64,000 nucleotides of DNA, taken from Limnohabitans sp. WS1 (GTDB taxonomy: Bacteria > Pseudomonadota > Gammaproteobacteria > Burkholderiales > Burkholderiaceae_C). The notes below the pieces were generated by a model. That model saw only the letters and a program-made list of their open reading frames with translations. It searched no databases and had not been told where the DNA came from. The position numbers and the translations under genes are program-made. The DNA lies in NCBI RefSeq assembly GCF_003063265.1, contig NZ_NERU01000003.1, positions 248,001-312,000 of the forward strand. Direction: 5' to 3'. Shown here in pieces: positions 1 to 8,828 of this stretch (its first letter is position 1; each line of letters opens with the position of its first letter).

Positions 1-51
1 TCGAGGTCATCCCGTGCAGCCAAGGCGGGGCATGTCGACGAGTCAGCCCTG

Positions 52-573
52 TTGGCCAGCACAGTTCGGACCATCAAGAAGTATCCCAACCGGCGCCTGT
101 ATGACACTCAGACTTCCAGTTACGTGACTTTGGCTGAGCTTAAAAAATGGGTCATGGCCGCATCGCCCTTGCGGGTGGTGGATGCCAAAACGGGTCAAGA
201 CCTGACGCGCACCATTTTGTTGCAAATCATCCTCGAAGAAGAGTCTGCGGGTGTGCCCATGTTCAGCGAGGCGGTGTTGTCCAACATCATCCGTTTTTAT
301 GGTCACGCCATGCAGGGCCACATGGGGTCTTATTTGGAGACGCATGTGCAGTCTTTCATGGATTGGCAAAGCAAGTTAGGCGAATCGAGTCCGGCCTTGA
401 GTCCTGAGGTCTGGTCTCAGTTCATGCAGTGGCAGACACCACTGATGCAAAACATGTTTTCAGGTTTGGCCGACCCGTCGCAAAACGTGATGACTCAGAT
501 GCAAGATCAAATGAAAAAACAGATCCAGAAAAATACCGAGCAGCTGCTTGGCGTGTTGGGTTTGAAGACTTGA
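52..573 (+). CDS. phaR: Polyhydroxyalkanoate synthesis repressor PhaR
   Basis: PhaR is a cytoplasmic DNA-binding regulator that represses phasin and PHA synthesis genes and is released by PHA granules. The N-terminal PHB/PHA accumulation regulator DNA-binding domain is clear at residues 5-30 (TIKKYPNRRLYDT), followed by the conserved accumulation-regulator region to about residue 115 and a Gln/Met-rich tail. Length, 173 aa, is about usual. The start is uncertain. The reading frame has only a TTG at 52 and stays open to the window edge, while an ATG at 32 with a good AAGG Shine-Dalgarno at 22 lies one base out of frame. A one-base insertion near 46-50 would join them, so a natural frameshift or a sequence error is possible. 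rimO follows downstream. Confidence 0.88.
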   Translation: MASTVRTIKKYPNRRLYDTQTSSYVTLAELKKWVMAASPLRVVDAKTGQDLTRTILLQIILEEESAGVPMFSEAVLSNIIRFYGHAMQGHMGSYLETHVQSFMDWQSKLGESSPALSPEVWSQFMQWQTPLMQNMFSGLADPSQNVMTQMQDQMKKQIQKNTEQLLGVLGLKT

Positions 574-630
574 GGCTTGTGCGCAGACCCTTTTTCACAA
601 ACGTTTCGTTTTTGCAGGGACAATGGAGGG

Positions 631-2040
631 ATGAGTGAAATGATCCCAACTGCAACCGTACCCGCAAACCCAACCACACCCAAGGTGGGTTTTGTCAGCC
701 TAGGATGCCCCAAGGCCCTGACAGATTCCGAGCTGATCCTGACGCAATTGAGCGCCGAGGGTTACCGAACTTCCAAAACCTTTGAAGGCGCTGACCTGGT
801 GATTGTCAACACCTGTGGCTTCATTGACGAGGCCATCAAAGAGAGTCTGGACACCATCGCTGAAGCCTTGAATGAAAACGGCAAAGTGATTGTGACCGGC
901 TGTTTGGGTGCCAAGACGGGCGCGGGCGGCGGCAATATGGTGCTGGAAATGCACCCCAGCGTGTTGGCGGTGACCGGTCCCCATGCCACGCAAGAAGTGA
1001 TGGATGCGGTGCACACCCACTTGCCCAAGCCTCACGATCCATTTTTGGATTTGGTGCCCGGCGGCTTTGGCGAAGCAGGGCTCAAACTCACGCCGCGCCA
1101 CTATGCGTATTTGAAGATCAGCGAAGGCTGCAACCACCGCTGCACGTTTTGCATCATTCCTTCCATGCGCGGCGACTTGGTGTCGCGGCCCATTGGCGAT
1201 GTGCTCAAAGAAGCCAAGGCCTTGTTTGAAGGTGGTGTCAAGGAGTTGCTGGTCATCAGCCAAGACACCTCTGCTTATGGGGTAGATGTGAAATACCGCA
1301 CCGGGTTTTGGGACGGCAAGCCGGTCAAAACCCGCATGTTGGAATTGGTGCAAGCCTTGGGTGAAATGGCTCGTTCGCACGATGCTTGGGTGCGTTTGCA
1401 TTACGTTTACCCCTACCCGAGCGTCGATGACATCATCCCTTTGATGGCACAGGGTTGGGTTTTGCCTTATCTGGATGTGCCGTTTCAACACAGCCATCCT
1501 GATGTGCTCAAACGCATGAAACGGCCTGCCAGCGGTGAGAAAAATTTGGAGCGCATTCAACGCTGGCGGGAGTTGTGTCCAGAGTTGGTCATTCGCAGCA
1601 CCTTCATCGCTGGTTTTCCAGGCGAAACCGAAGAAGAGTTTGAGCATTTGCTCAGCTTTTTGCGAGAAGCACAAATTGACCGCGCGGGTTGTTTTGCCTA
1701 CAGCCCGGTCAACGGTGCAACGGCCAATGACTTGCCTGGCATGTTGCCTGAGGCCTTGCGCGAAGCACGGCGTGCCCGCTTCATGGCCGTGGCCGAAGAG
1801 GTGTCGATCGCCCGTTTGCACCAGCGTGTAGGCTCGACCATGCAGGTGCTGGTTGACAGTGCGCCGGCCATGGGGCGGCGAGGTGGGGTGGGGCGCAGCT
1901 TTGGTGATGCACCTGAGATTGATGGCGTTGTTCGCCTGTTACCGCCAGAAAAATTGAGCAAAACCCTGAAAGTCGGTGAGTTCACCCGCGCCCGCATTGT
2001 GAGTGTGGAAGGTCACGACTTGGTGGGGCTGCCCGTTTGA
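631..2040 (+). CDS. rimO: Ribosomal protein S12 methylthiotransferase RimO
   Basis: RimO is a radical-SAM enzyme that adds a methylthio group to the conserved Asp of ribosomal protein S12. Three parts are visible: an N-terminal MTTase/UPF0004 domain with its cluster cysteines ([27 protein letters not shown]); the radical-SAM motif CNHRCTFC near residue 170; and a C-terminal TRAM-like domain. About 469 aa. ATG 631 is directly preceded by GGAGGG, so the ATG at 640 is also possible because it gives better spacing. An upstream GTG at 577 in the same frame would add an unlikely N-terminus. A hairpin plus T-run follows the stop. Confidence 0.95.
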   Translation: MSEMIPTATVPANPTTPKVGFVSLGCPKALTDSELILTQLSAEGYRTSKTFEGADLVIVNTCGFIDEAIKESLDTIAEALNENGKVIVTGCLGAKTGAGGGNMVLEMHPSVLAVTGPHATQEVMDAVHTHLPKPHDPFLDLVPGGFGEAGLKLTPRHYAYLKISEGCNHRCTFCIIPSMRGDLVSRPIGDVLKEAKALFEGGVKELLVISQDTSAYGVDVKYRTGFWDGKPVKTRMLELVQALGEMARSHDAWVRLHYVYPYPSVDDIIPLMAQGWVLPYLDVPFQHSHPDVLKRMKRPASGEKNLERIQRWRELCPELVIRSTFIAGFPGETEEEFEHLLSFLREAQIDRAGCFAYSPVNGATANDLPGMLPEALREARRARFMAVAEEVSIARLHQRVGSTMQVLVDSAPAMGRRGGVGRSFGDAPEIDGVVRLLPPEKLSKTLKVGEFTRARIVSVEGHDLVGLPV

Positions 2041-2049
2041 TGCTGGCGT

Positions 2050-2087
2050 GTCAGGGGCCGCGTCGCTGCGTGCCTGACGGTTTTTTT
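2050..2087 (+). terminator. Probable rho-independent terminator of rimO
   Basis: GTCAGG at 2050-2055 pairs with CCTGAC at 2073-2078, followed by a run of seven T from 2081. It lies ten bases after the rimO stop codon. Confidence 0.6.
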
Positions 2088-2153
2088 CTGGCTTCTTTGG
2101 CGCATTGGGCAATGGACACGCTCAGGGCGCTTGCCGGTTGCGCTTGGACCCTC

Positions 2154-2170
2154 GCAGGCTTCAAGCCTGC
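2154..2170. repeat. Perfect 17-bp palindrome
   Basis: GCAGGCTT-C-AAGCCTGC is an 8+1+8 perfect inverted repeat in the noncoding gap between rimO and the tRNA genes. No T-run follows, so it is not a simple terminator. Role unknown. Confidence 0.5.
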
Positions 2171-2222
2171 AGGTCTTTGCAGTGGTTTCTTTTTGGAAAC
2201 AGCCGCAGGTGTTTTGGCCAAC

Positions 2223-2253
2223 AAAAAAGCCGTTGATCAAAAATCAACGGCTT
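2223..2253 (-). terminator. Terminator of the first tRNA-Leu gene
   Basis: On the minus strand the hairpin AAGCCGTTGAT / ATCAACGGCTT is followed by a T-run (the A-run at 2223-2228 on the plus strand). It lies about 35 bases after the tRNA 3' end. Confidence 0.8.
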
Positions 2254-2286
2254 GTCATGTTTTTGCCTTATCGGATGGGATAAGTT

Positions 2287-2371
<85 letters not shown>

Positions 2372-2388
2372 ATCTCAGGAATTCTCAA

Positions 2389-2394
2389 ATTATA
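2389..2394 (-). promoter_or_regulatory. -10 box of tRNA-Leu copy 1
   Basis: TATAAT on the minus strand, 18 bases upstream of the tRNA 5' end. No convincing -35 element is visible. Confidence 0.5.
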
Positions 2395-2483
2395 AGGGGC
2401 TTGAACAGTTGATTGGCTTGCGTGCTGAAAAAGATTTGAAATTTTTCGGGATGCAGTTTGTCTGTGTGTCAGCGGTCACCATG

Positions 2484-2513
2484 AAAAAAGCCGAAGGCTT
2501 GTGGCCTTCGGCT
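2484..2513 (-). terminator. Terminator of the second tRNA-Leu gene
   Basis: On the minus strand GCCGAAGGC pairs with GCCTTCGGC around a five-base loop, then a T-run (A-run at 2484-2489 on plus). It lies about 25 bases after the tRNA 3' end. Confidence 0.8.
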
Positions 2514-2537
2514 TGGTCAGGTGTTGTGTGTTTAAGA

Positions 2538-2622
<85 letters not shown>

Positions 2623-2638
2623 GTCTCAGAATCCAAGG

Positions 2639-2644
2639 ATTGTA
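2639..2644 (-). promoter_or_regulatory. -10 box of tRNA-Leu copy 2
   Basis: TACAAT on the minus strand (within TATACAAT) at nearly the same distance from the tRNA as in copy 1. It lies just upstream of the rnr start on the opposite strand. Confidence 0.4.
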
Positions 2645-2672
2645 TATCAAAAAAGTAACTCCAACCAGCGGG

Positions 2673-4916
2673 ATGCTGGATGAAATCGAAGGTCAGGTGC
2701 AAGGTCACCGCGATGGTCACGGCTTTCTGATTCGCGAGGACGGCGAGTCGGATATTTATTTGTCGCCCAATGAGATGCGTGCGGTGCTGCACCGCGATCG
2801 GATCAAGGTGCGCATCGTTCGTCAAGATCGCAAAGGCAGACCTGAGGGACGCATCGTTGAAATCGTCGAGCGCCCGGAGCATCCATTGATTGGTCGCTTG
2901 CTGCACGAAGGTGGCTTGTGGCTGGTGGCACCTGAGGACAAGCGCTACGGCCAGGATGTGATGATCCCCAAAGGCGCTACGGGAACGGCCAAGCCGGGCC
3001 AAGTGGTGGTGGTCGAGTTGACCGAGCCACCTGCCTTGTTCGGGCAACCGGTGGGCCGCGTGAAAGAAGTGCTCGGCGAAATTGACGACCCGGGCATGGA
3101 GATCGAAATTGCCGTGCGCAAGTACAGCGTGCCGCATGAATTTTCTGTCGGCTGTCTGGAGCAAGCCAAAGGCTTGCCCGACAAGGTGCTGGCCAAGGAC
3201 CGGAAGGACCGGGTGGATTTGCGCGATGTGCCCTTGGTCACCATTGATGGTGAAGACGCCCGCGACTTTGACGACGCCGTGTATTGCGAGCCGGCCAAAG
3301 TGGGTCGGGGCAAGGGCTGGCGTTTGCTGGTGGCGATTGCCGACGTGAGCCACTATGTACAAACCGGCAGCGCCATTGACATCGACGCCTACGACAGGGC
3401 CACCAGCGTGTATTTCCCGCGCCGCGTGATCCCCATGTTGCCGGAAAAATTGTCCAATGGCCTGTGCTCGCTCAACCCCGATGTGGACCGTTTGTGCATG
3501 GTGTGCGACATGCTGGTCAACGCCAAGGGCGATGTGCACGCTTACCAGTTTTATCCGGCAGTGATGCACAGCCATGCGCGTTTTACCTACACCGAAGTCG
3601 CGGCCATTTTGGCCAACACCCGTGGACCGGAAGCGGCCAAACGCAAAGCGCGTGTGACCGACTTGATGAACCTGCAGGATGTGTACAAAGCCTTGCTGGC
3701 TTCAAGAGCGGTGCGCGGAGCAGTGGATTTTGAAACCACCGAAACGCAGATCGTTTGCGACGACAGTGGACGGATTGAGAAGATCGTGCCCCGCGTGCGC
3801 AACGAAGCGCACCGCCTCATTGAAGAAGCCATGCTGGCGGCCAACGTGTGCAGTGCCGACTTCATCCAGCAGGGCAAGCACCCGGGTTTGTTCCGTGTGC
3901 ATGAAGGCCCGACGGCTGAGAAAAAAGACATCTTGCGCAATTACCTCAAGGCACTGGGTTTGGGCATGGGCATCAGTGACGAGCCGCACACCAGCGAGTT
4001 TCAGAAAATTGCGCTCGCGACCAAGGACCGCCCGGATGCGCAGCAAATCCACACCATGCTGCTGCGCTCCATGCAGCAGGCCATTTATACGCCCGTGAAC
4101 AGCGGTCACTTTGGTCTGGCTTACGAGGCTTATACGCACTTCACCAGCCCCATTCGGCGCTACCCGGATTTGCTGGTGCACCGGGTCATCAAGGCGATTT
4201 TGCTGGACCGCAAATACACCTTGCCCAGCTTGCCCGTGCCCGGCGAGGCGCATGCCAAGCTGAGCAAACGGTTGGAGAAAAGCCGCGCGGCCAAGGGCAA
4301 TGCGCCCGAGTCGTCTGCGCCTCGGGTGCGCATGTCGGCGGCCGACCAACGCGCCTGGGAGGCTGCGGGCCTGCATTGCAGTGCCAACGAGCGCCGCGCC
4401 GACGAGGCCAGCCGCGATGTGGAAGCCTGGCTCAAATGCCAATACATGCGCGAGCACCTGGGCGAGGAATACAGCGGTGTGGTGTCTGCGGCCACCAGCT
4501 TCGGCATCTTTGTGACCTTGGACACTTTGTATGTCGAGGGGCTGGTGCACATCACCGAGCTGGGTGGGGAATATTTCCGTTTTGACGAGTTGCGCCAAGA
4601 GCTGCGCGGTGAGCGCACGGGCATTCGTTATGCCATTGGCAGCCGAGTGCAGGTGCAGGTCAGCCGGGTGGATCTGGATGGCCGCAAAATCGATTTTCGA
4701 TTGGTCAACGCCTCAGACGACTTGGTGCCACGCGCCATGCGCGACAAAGGTGTTCAGGTGCCAGCCGAAGCCGGACGAGGTCAAAAACGTGCGGCTACCG
4801 ACCGCAAACTCGCCGATGCCGAGCGCAACCGTTCTCCGATTCAGGCGCTCAAGGCTTCGGTAAAAAAAGCAGCGAGCAAGAAAAAGAGCCCCAGAACGAC
4901 CAAGCCTCGCCGTTGA
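2673..4916 (+). CDS. rnr: Ribonuclease R
   Basis: RNase R is a processive 3'-to-5' exoribonuclease that degrades structured RNA and helps rRNA quality control. The order is: cold-shock domain (GHRDGHGFLIR near the N-terminus), a second OB domain, the RNB catalytic domain with its acidic cluster (GEDARDFDDAVY), a C-terminal S1 domain (YSGVVSAATSFGIFV), and a Lys/Arg-rich tail. About 747 aa, shorter than the E. coli enzyme because the N-terminal helix-turn-helix region is absent. ATG 2673 gives an N-terminus that begins directly with the cold-shock domain. An in-frame TTG at 2640 is an alternative. It is transcribed away from the two tRNA genes. Confidence 0.94.
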   Translation: MLDEIEGQVQGHRDGHGFLIREDGESDIYLSPNEMRAVLHRDRIKVRIVRQDRKGRPEGRIVEIVERPEHPLIGRLLHEGGLWLVAPEDKRYGQDVMIPKGATGTAKPGQVVVVELTEPPALFGQPVGRVKEVLGEIDDPGMEIEIAVRKYSVPHEFSVGCLEQAKGLPDKVLAKDRKDRVDLRDVPLVTIDGEDARDFDDAVYCEPAKVGRGKGWRLLVAIADVSHYVQTGSAIDIDAYDRATSVYFPRRVIPMLPEKLSNGLCSLNPDVDRLCMVCDMLVNAKGDVHAYQFYPAVMHSHARFTYTEVAAILANTRGPEAAKRKARVTDLMNLQDVYKALLASRAVRGAVDFETTETQIVCDDSGRIEKIVPRVRNEAHRLIEEAMLAANVCSADFIQQGKHPGLFRVHEGPTAEKKDILRNYLKALGLGMGISDEPHTSEFQKIALATKDRPDAQQIHTMLLRSMQQAIYTPVNSGHFGLAYEAYTHFTSPIRRYPDLLVHRVIKAILLDRKYTLPSLPVPGEAHAKLSKRLEKSRAAKGNAPESSAPRVRMSAADQRAWEAAGLHCSANERRADEASRDVEAWLKCQYMREHLGEEYSGVVSAATSFGIFVTLDTLYVEGLVHITELGGEYFRFDELRQELRGERTGIRYAIGSRVQVQVSRVDLDGRKIDFRLVNASDDLVPRAMRDKGVQVPAEAGRGQKRAATDRKLADAERNRSPIQALKASVKKAASKKKSPRTTKPRR

Positions 4917-4922
4917 GGGTGA

Positions 4923-6410
4923 TCATGTCAGTCGCTGGGCCAGGCGACTGGCGGTCAGGGCTTGGTGTGCCGGCCAGTCGTCTGCCAATTGGCCGTGCTG
5001 TGCAACGGCTGAGCAGGCCGCTTCAAAAGCGTTCAAACCTTGGGCCATGCGTGCACCGATCAGCCCAGCCAGAACATCGCCTGTGCCCCCCGTGGCCAAA
5101 CGTCCGTTGCCTGTCGGGTTGATGTGTGGCGTGCATTCAGGTGCGGCGATGACGGTGCCAGAGCCCTTGAGGACCACCGTGCATTCCAATTGGTCTGCCA
5201 GTTGTTGTGCCGCTTTGAGGCGATCACTTTGAATGTCCAAGGTTTGGGTGCCCAGCAGGCGGGCAGCTTCCAGGGGGTGAGGGGTGATCACCGTACTGCC
5301 TTTGGCGCGAGCACGCATTAAAGTTTGCAGAGCTTTGTCGTGTGCCAAGGCATTGAGTCCATCGGCATCGAGCACCAGTTGTGCGCTGCGCTGCAAGATG
5401 GGAGGCAAAACTTCTATGACGCTTTTTCCCGCGCCGCAACCACACACCACCGTTGTTTTTTCCAAATCCAGGTGCGTCCATGGGCGCTCCATCACATCTT
5501 GCGGGGCGTTGTCGATGGCCATGGTGCCGAGCAAACTCAAATAGACTCGACCAGCACCGGCATGCAATGCAGCGGTGGCCGCCAATACGGCGGCACCGGT
5601 CATGCCCATGCCGTGTGCCGCCATGGCTTCACCGCCAACCACCGCCACGTCGCCATGGCTGCCTTTGTGGCTGGCATGGTGTTTGGCGTGAGGGGTGTAG
5701 GGCATGTTGAGCCAAGCGGATGGTGCAATCGGGAACGACCCTGCGCGGTAGCCCAAGTCCTCCAGCCAGATTTGTCCGCAGGCATCGCGCCCATGGCCCA
5801 TGAACAAACCCGCTTGGGCGGCAATGAGGCATAAAGTATGGTGAGCGTGTATGGGCAGCGCGTTCAAGTCCTCATGGCCCAACCACTGGCCTGACCGTGG
5901 ATTCAGGCCTGTAGGGACGTCAATGGCCAGCACTTGACCTGGACAACTTTGCATGAGCTGAAGCCAGTGCCTCATGTCTGGCCCCAAGGGTCTGCTTGCG
6001 CCAATGCCGAGCAGGGCATCGATGCACAAATCCCGCTCGTCCATCTGTTGTAGCCAGACTGTGGGTGGCTCTTTTTGAATCCGCACGCCAGCGTCTTGGG
6101 CTCGCTGCAGCGTGGCTTTGAGTTGTGGGGAGCACTCATGAGGACGTGTCATCAGGCTGACGATGACTTCTTTGCCCCACAGGTGCAAAAGACGGGCAGC
6201 TTCCAGCCCATCACCACCGTTGTGTCCGGGTCCAGCGGCGATCCAGATGAGCCTTGCATGGGGCGCGATGGCCATGGCCAGTTGGGCGGCAGCAGATCCT
6301 GCGCTTTCCATCAGGGGCCGTTGGCTGAGCAGCTGCAGTTGCGGCTCCAATTGCCGAACAGAGTCTGCATCCAGCAAAGGCCAGCCGCTCAAGGGCCTCA
6401 AGGCTTGCAT
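4923..6410 (-). CDS. nnr: Bifunctional NAD(P)HX epimerase / ADP-dependent dehydratase
   Basis: This cytoplasmic metabolite-repair enzyme restores hydrated NADH and NADPH. The N-terminal YjeF_N epimerase domain (about residues 1-215) carries GPGHNGGDG; the C-terminal ribokinase-like dehydratase (about 220-490) carries NPTGNGRLATGGTGDVLAG. 495 aa is the normal length for the fusion. The open frame extends upstream to 6677, but those 89 codons are antisense-like and Arg-rich, so I chose the ATG at 6410. The start overlaps the end of the amidase gene by 13 bases, suggesting translational coupling. Convergent with rnr, only six bases apart. Confidence 0.92.
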   Translation of the reverse strand: MQALRPLSGWPLLDADSVRQLEPQLQLLSQRPLMESAGSAAAQLAMAIAPHARLIWIAAGPGHNGGDGLEAARLLHLWGKEVIVSLMTRPHECSPQLKATLQRAQDAGVRIQKEPPTVWLQQMDERDLCIDALLGIGASRPLGPDMRHWLQLMQSCPGQVLAIDVPTGLNPRSGQWLGHEDLNALPIHAHHTLCLIAAQAGLFMGHGRDACGQIWLEDLGYRAGSFPIAPSAWLNMPYTPHAKHHASHKGSHGDVAVVGGEAMAAHGMGMTGAAVLAATAALHAGAGRVYLSLLGTMAIDNAPQDVMERPWTHLDLEKTTVVCGCGAGKSVIEVLPPILQRSAQLVLDADGLNALAHDKALQTLMRARAKGSTVITPHPLEAARLLGTQTLDIQSDRLKAAQQLADQLECTVVLKGSGTVIAAPECTPHINPTGNGRLATGGTGDVLAGLIGARMAQGLNAFEAACSAVAQHGQLADDWPAHQALTASRLAQRLT

Positions 6411-7780
6411 GTCGATGCCTGATTCAGGGGCTCCATCAACAAGGGTTCGAGCAACAAAGCGAGTTGCAAGACCGTGTCGTCGTGCATGGCGGCGTGCCAG
6501 GCCATCAGACCCACGGGCAACTCGCCTTGAGCGTGGCAAGGCAAAGAGATGCCGCAGCCGTCCAGCGTGTTGACCGCGCTGGTGTTGCGCAACAGCAATG
6601 CGTTGGTTCTGAAAAATTCGGCATCGCGTTGCTCTCCTGGGGCCATGTCGCTGATGCGGGGGGCGACGATGGGGCAAGTGGGCGAGAGCACGGCATCGTA
6701 GCCGAGCAAGGTGCTTTCAACCCGGCCAATCCAATGCTGACGTGCTTGGAGCAAATCCATGTACTCATGGGCTTTCATGTCCCGTCCACGCAAGATCCGC
6801 TGGGCCACACGGGGGTCGTAGCGTTCGACATCTTGGGCGATGCGTTGGCGGTGCCATGCATAGCTTTCTGCCGGGCTGAAGCCCCCCGTGCTCATCATGG
6901 CGGTCAATTCATTCAGCTCGCGCAGGTCAATTTCGTCAATGTGGGCACCAGCTGCACGCAATGTGTTCAAACTGCGCTCAAAGGCCCGTGTGACCGTCGG
7001 GTCCATGCCCTCTTGCATCAGGCTTCGTGAAACGGCCAAGCGGTAATCCGACAGGGGGCGATGCGCCTTGGGAACTTGGCGGGCGGACAGGATTTCGTGG
7101 GCCAAAATGGTGTCGCGAACGCTGCGCGTCATGGCACAGACCGTATCCAGGGTGGTGGACAAGGGAACCGCCCCGGCGGTGGGCACCCGCCGTGCCGTGT
7201 TTTTGAATCCCACAATGCCGTTCAAAGCCGCAGGGACTCGAATGGATCCGCCAGTGTCAGAGCCCAGTCCGATGAAAGCGGCACCTGTGGCCACCGACAC
7301 AGCCGCCCCAGAGCTTGAGCCTCCGGGAACATGGGTCTGGTCTGATGCGCCCACTGCGCAGTCGTGCAAGCCGTCCCAGGCTGCGGGTGTACCGTAGTGA
7401 GGGTTGGTGCCTACACCCGAAAAAGCGAACTCAACCATGTTGGTGCGCCCGATCAGGCCTGCGCCTGCCGCTCGCAAACGACTGACGGCCACCGCGTCAT
7501 GCAAGGCGGGGGGCTGGTTTTGCAGCACCACCGAGCCGGCTGCGCTGATTTGACCTTGCACGTCAAACAGGTCCTTGATGGAGACGGCCAAACCGGCCAG
7601 TGTTTGTTGGTTGACATGGGGTTGTTGGGCTGTGTCGCGCAATGCCTCTGAGGTCAGTTGGATGAAGGCGTGCTCACATGCCTTGCTTTGTGCGACAGCC
7701 AGACTGGCTTCGGCCACAGCTTGAGGGTGGGTCAGGCCTTGCGCGATGGCTTGGCGGGTGGCAATCAGGTCTGTTTTCAT
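6398..7780 (-). CDS. Amidase signature family protein
   Basis: The amidase signature fold is clear: the catalytic Lys in AVSIKDLFD, the Gly/Ser-rich signature GGSSSGAAVSVATGAA, and the acylating-Ser segment SDTGGSIRVPAA, giving a complete Ser-cisSer-Lys triad. 460 aa is typical of AtzF/GatA-like amidases. gatB and gatC are not nearby, so it is unlikely to be the Glu-tRNA amidotransferase subunit; the substrate cannot be told from sequence. It heads a two-gene minus-strand unit with nnr and is divergent from rpsB across about 220 bases. Confidence 0.88.
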   Translation of the reverse strand: MKTDLIATRQAIAQGLTHPQAVAEASLAVAQSKACEHAFIQLTSEALRDTAQQPHVNQQTLAGLAVSIKDLFDVQGQISAAGSVVLQNQPPALHDAVAVSRLRAAGAGLIGRTNMVEFAFSGVGTNPHYGTPAAWDGLHDCAVGASDQTHVPGGSSSGAAVSVATGAAFIGLGSDTGGSIRVPAALNGIVGFKNTARRVPTAGAVPLSTTLDTVCAMTRSVRDTILAHEILSARQVPKAHRPLSDYRLAVSRSLMQEGMDPTVTRAFERSLNTLRAAGAHIDEIDLRELNELTAMMSTGGFSPAESYAWHRQRIAQDVERYDPRVAQRILRGRDMKAHEYMDLLQARQHWIGRVESTLLGYDAVLSPTCPIVAPRISDMAPGEQRDAEFFRTNALLLRNTSAVNTLDGCGISLPCHAQGELPVGLMAWHAAMHDDTVLQLALLLEPLLMEPLNQASTCKP

Positions 7781-7810
7781 GGATCAAGCGTCTTTCGGGT
7801 GAGGCAGGAT

Positions 7811-7830
7811 GCTATAATCCTAAGGCTTTG
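7811..7830 (+). promoter_or_regulatory. Probable rpsB promoter (-10 region)
   Basis: TATAAT at 7813-7818 in the context GCTATAATCCTAAGGCTTT. The same pattern occurs before carA and rpsF. No good -35 hexamer is visible. The leader from about 7825 to 8000 contains a small hairpin at 7853-7870 (GTGTGTC / GACACGC, TTTT loop). Confidence 0.65.
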
Positions 7831-8000
7831 CTGAGTGCAGCAGCTGTCTTTTGTGTGTCTTTTGACACGCGCCAATTCAGTTTTGTTTGTTTCATCAAAG
7901 TTCATTCGCGAATCAGTCCCGTCAAGGTGTTGTGTGCCGTGTTTTTGAACAGCATTCAATCAGTGGACTGGTTTTAGACCCAACCTTTGGAGTATTTAAT

Positions 8001-8750
8001 ATGTCCGTTACCATGCGCGAAATGCTGGAAGCCGGTGTCCACTTCGGTCACCAAACCCGCTTCTGGAACCCCAAGATGGCCCCCTTCATCTTTGGCCATC
8101 GCAACAAAATTCACATCATCAACCTGGAAAAATCGCTGCCGATGTTCCAGGACGCGATCAAGTTCGCCAAGCAGCTGTCCGCCAACCGCGGCACCATCTT
8201 GATGGTGGGCACCAAGCGCCAAGCCCGTGAGCTGGTGGCTGCCGAAGCCCAACGCGCTGGCGTGCCTTTCGTCGACCAGCGTTGGTTGGGTGGCATGCTG
8301 ACCAACTTCAAGACCGTCAAGACTTCGATCAAGCGTCTGAAGGACATGAAGGCCCAGCAAGAAGTCGGCCTCGACAGCCTGAGCAAAAAAGAACAACTGA
8401 TGTTCAAGCGCGAGATGGAAAAGCTCGAAAAAGACATCGGTGGCATCCAGGACATGGCGGCTTTGCCTGATGCGATTTTTGTGATCGACGTCGGTTATCA
8501 CAAGATTGCCATCTCGGAAGCCAAGAAATTGGGTATTCCATTGATCGGTGTGGTGGACTCCAACCACTCGCCCGAAGGCATCGACTACATCATCCCCGGC
8601 AACGACGACTCGGCCAAGGCCGTGGCTTTGTACGCCCGTGGCATCGCTGACGCCATCATCGAAGGCCGTGCCAATGCACTCAACGATGTGGTCAAGGCTG
8701 TCACCGAAGGTGCAGACGAGTTTGTCGAAGAAGACAACGCCGCTGCCTGA
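8001..8750 (+). CDS. rpsB: 30S ribosomal protein S2
   Basis: S2 binds late in 30S assembly and is needed to hold S1. Residues 1-20 ([20 protein letters not shown]) and the segment [10 protein letters not shown] are diagnostic. 249 aa with an acidic C-terminal tail. ATG 8001 was chosen because the family starts MSVTMR and GGAG lies at 7989-7992; the frame stays open upstream to 7887 without coding character. First gene of the rpsB-tsf-pyrH-frr unit. Given the long leader, autoregulation by S2 is likely by analogy with other proteobacteria. Confidence 0.98.
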   Translation: MSVTMREMLEAGVHFGHQTRFWNPKMAPFIFGHRNKIHIINLEKSLPMFQDAIKFAKQLSANRGTILMVGTKRQARELVAAEAQRAGVPFVDQRWLGGMLTNFKTVKTSIKRLKDMKAQQEVGLDSLSKKEQLMFKREMEKLEKDIGGIQDMAALPDAIFVIDVGYHKIAISEAKKLGIPLIGVVDSNHSPEGIDYIIPGNDDSAKAVALYARGIADAIIEGRANALNDVVKAVTEGADEFVEEDNAAA

Positions 8751-8767
8751 GTTTCCAAGACTCGATG

Positions 8768-8794
8768 AAAGGGGCTTTGTGGCCCCTTTTTTTT
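8768..8794 (+). terminator. Hairpin terminator/attenuator between rpsB and tsf
   Basis: AAAGGGGC pairs with GCCCCTTT around a six-base loop and is followed by eight T. It lies 18 bases after the rpsB stop and 35 before tsf, so it probably lowers transcription into tsf rather than ending the operon. Confidence 0.8.
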
Positions 8795-8828
8795 AATCTG
8801 ACTTTTAGACTGAATACGGAGAAATCAA

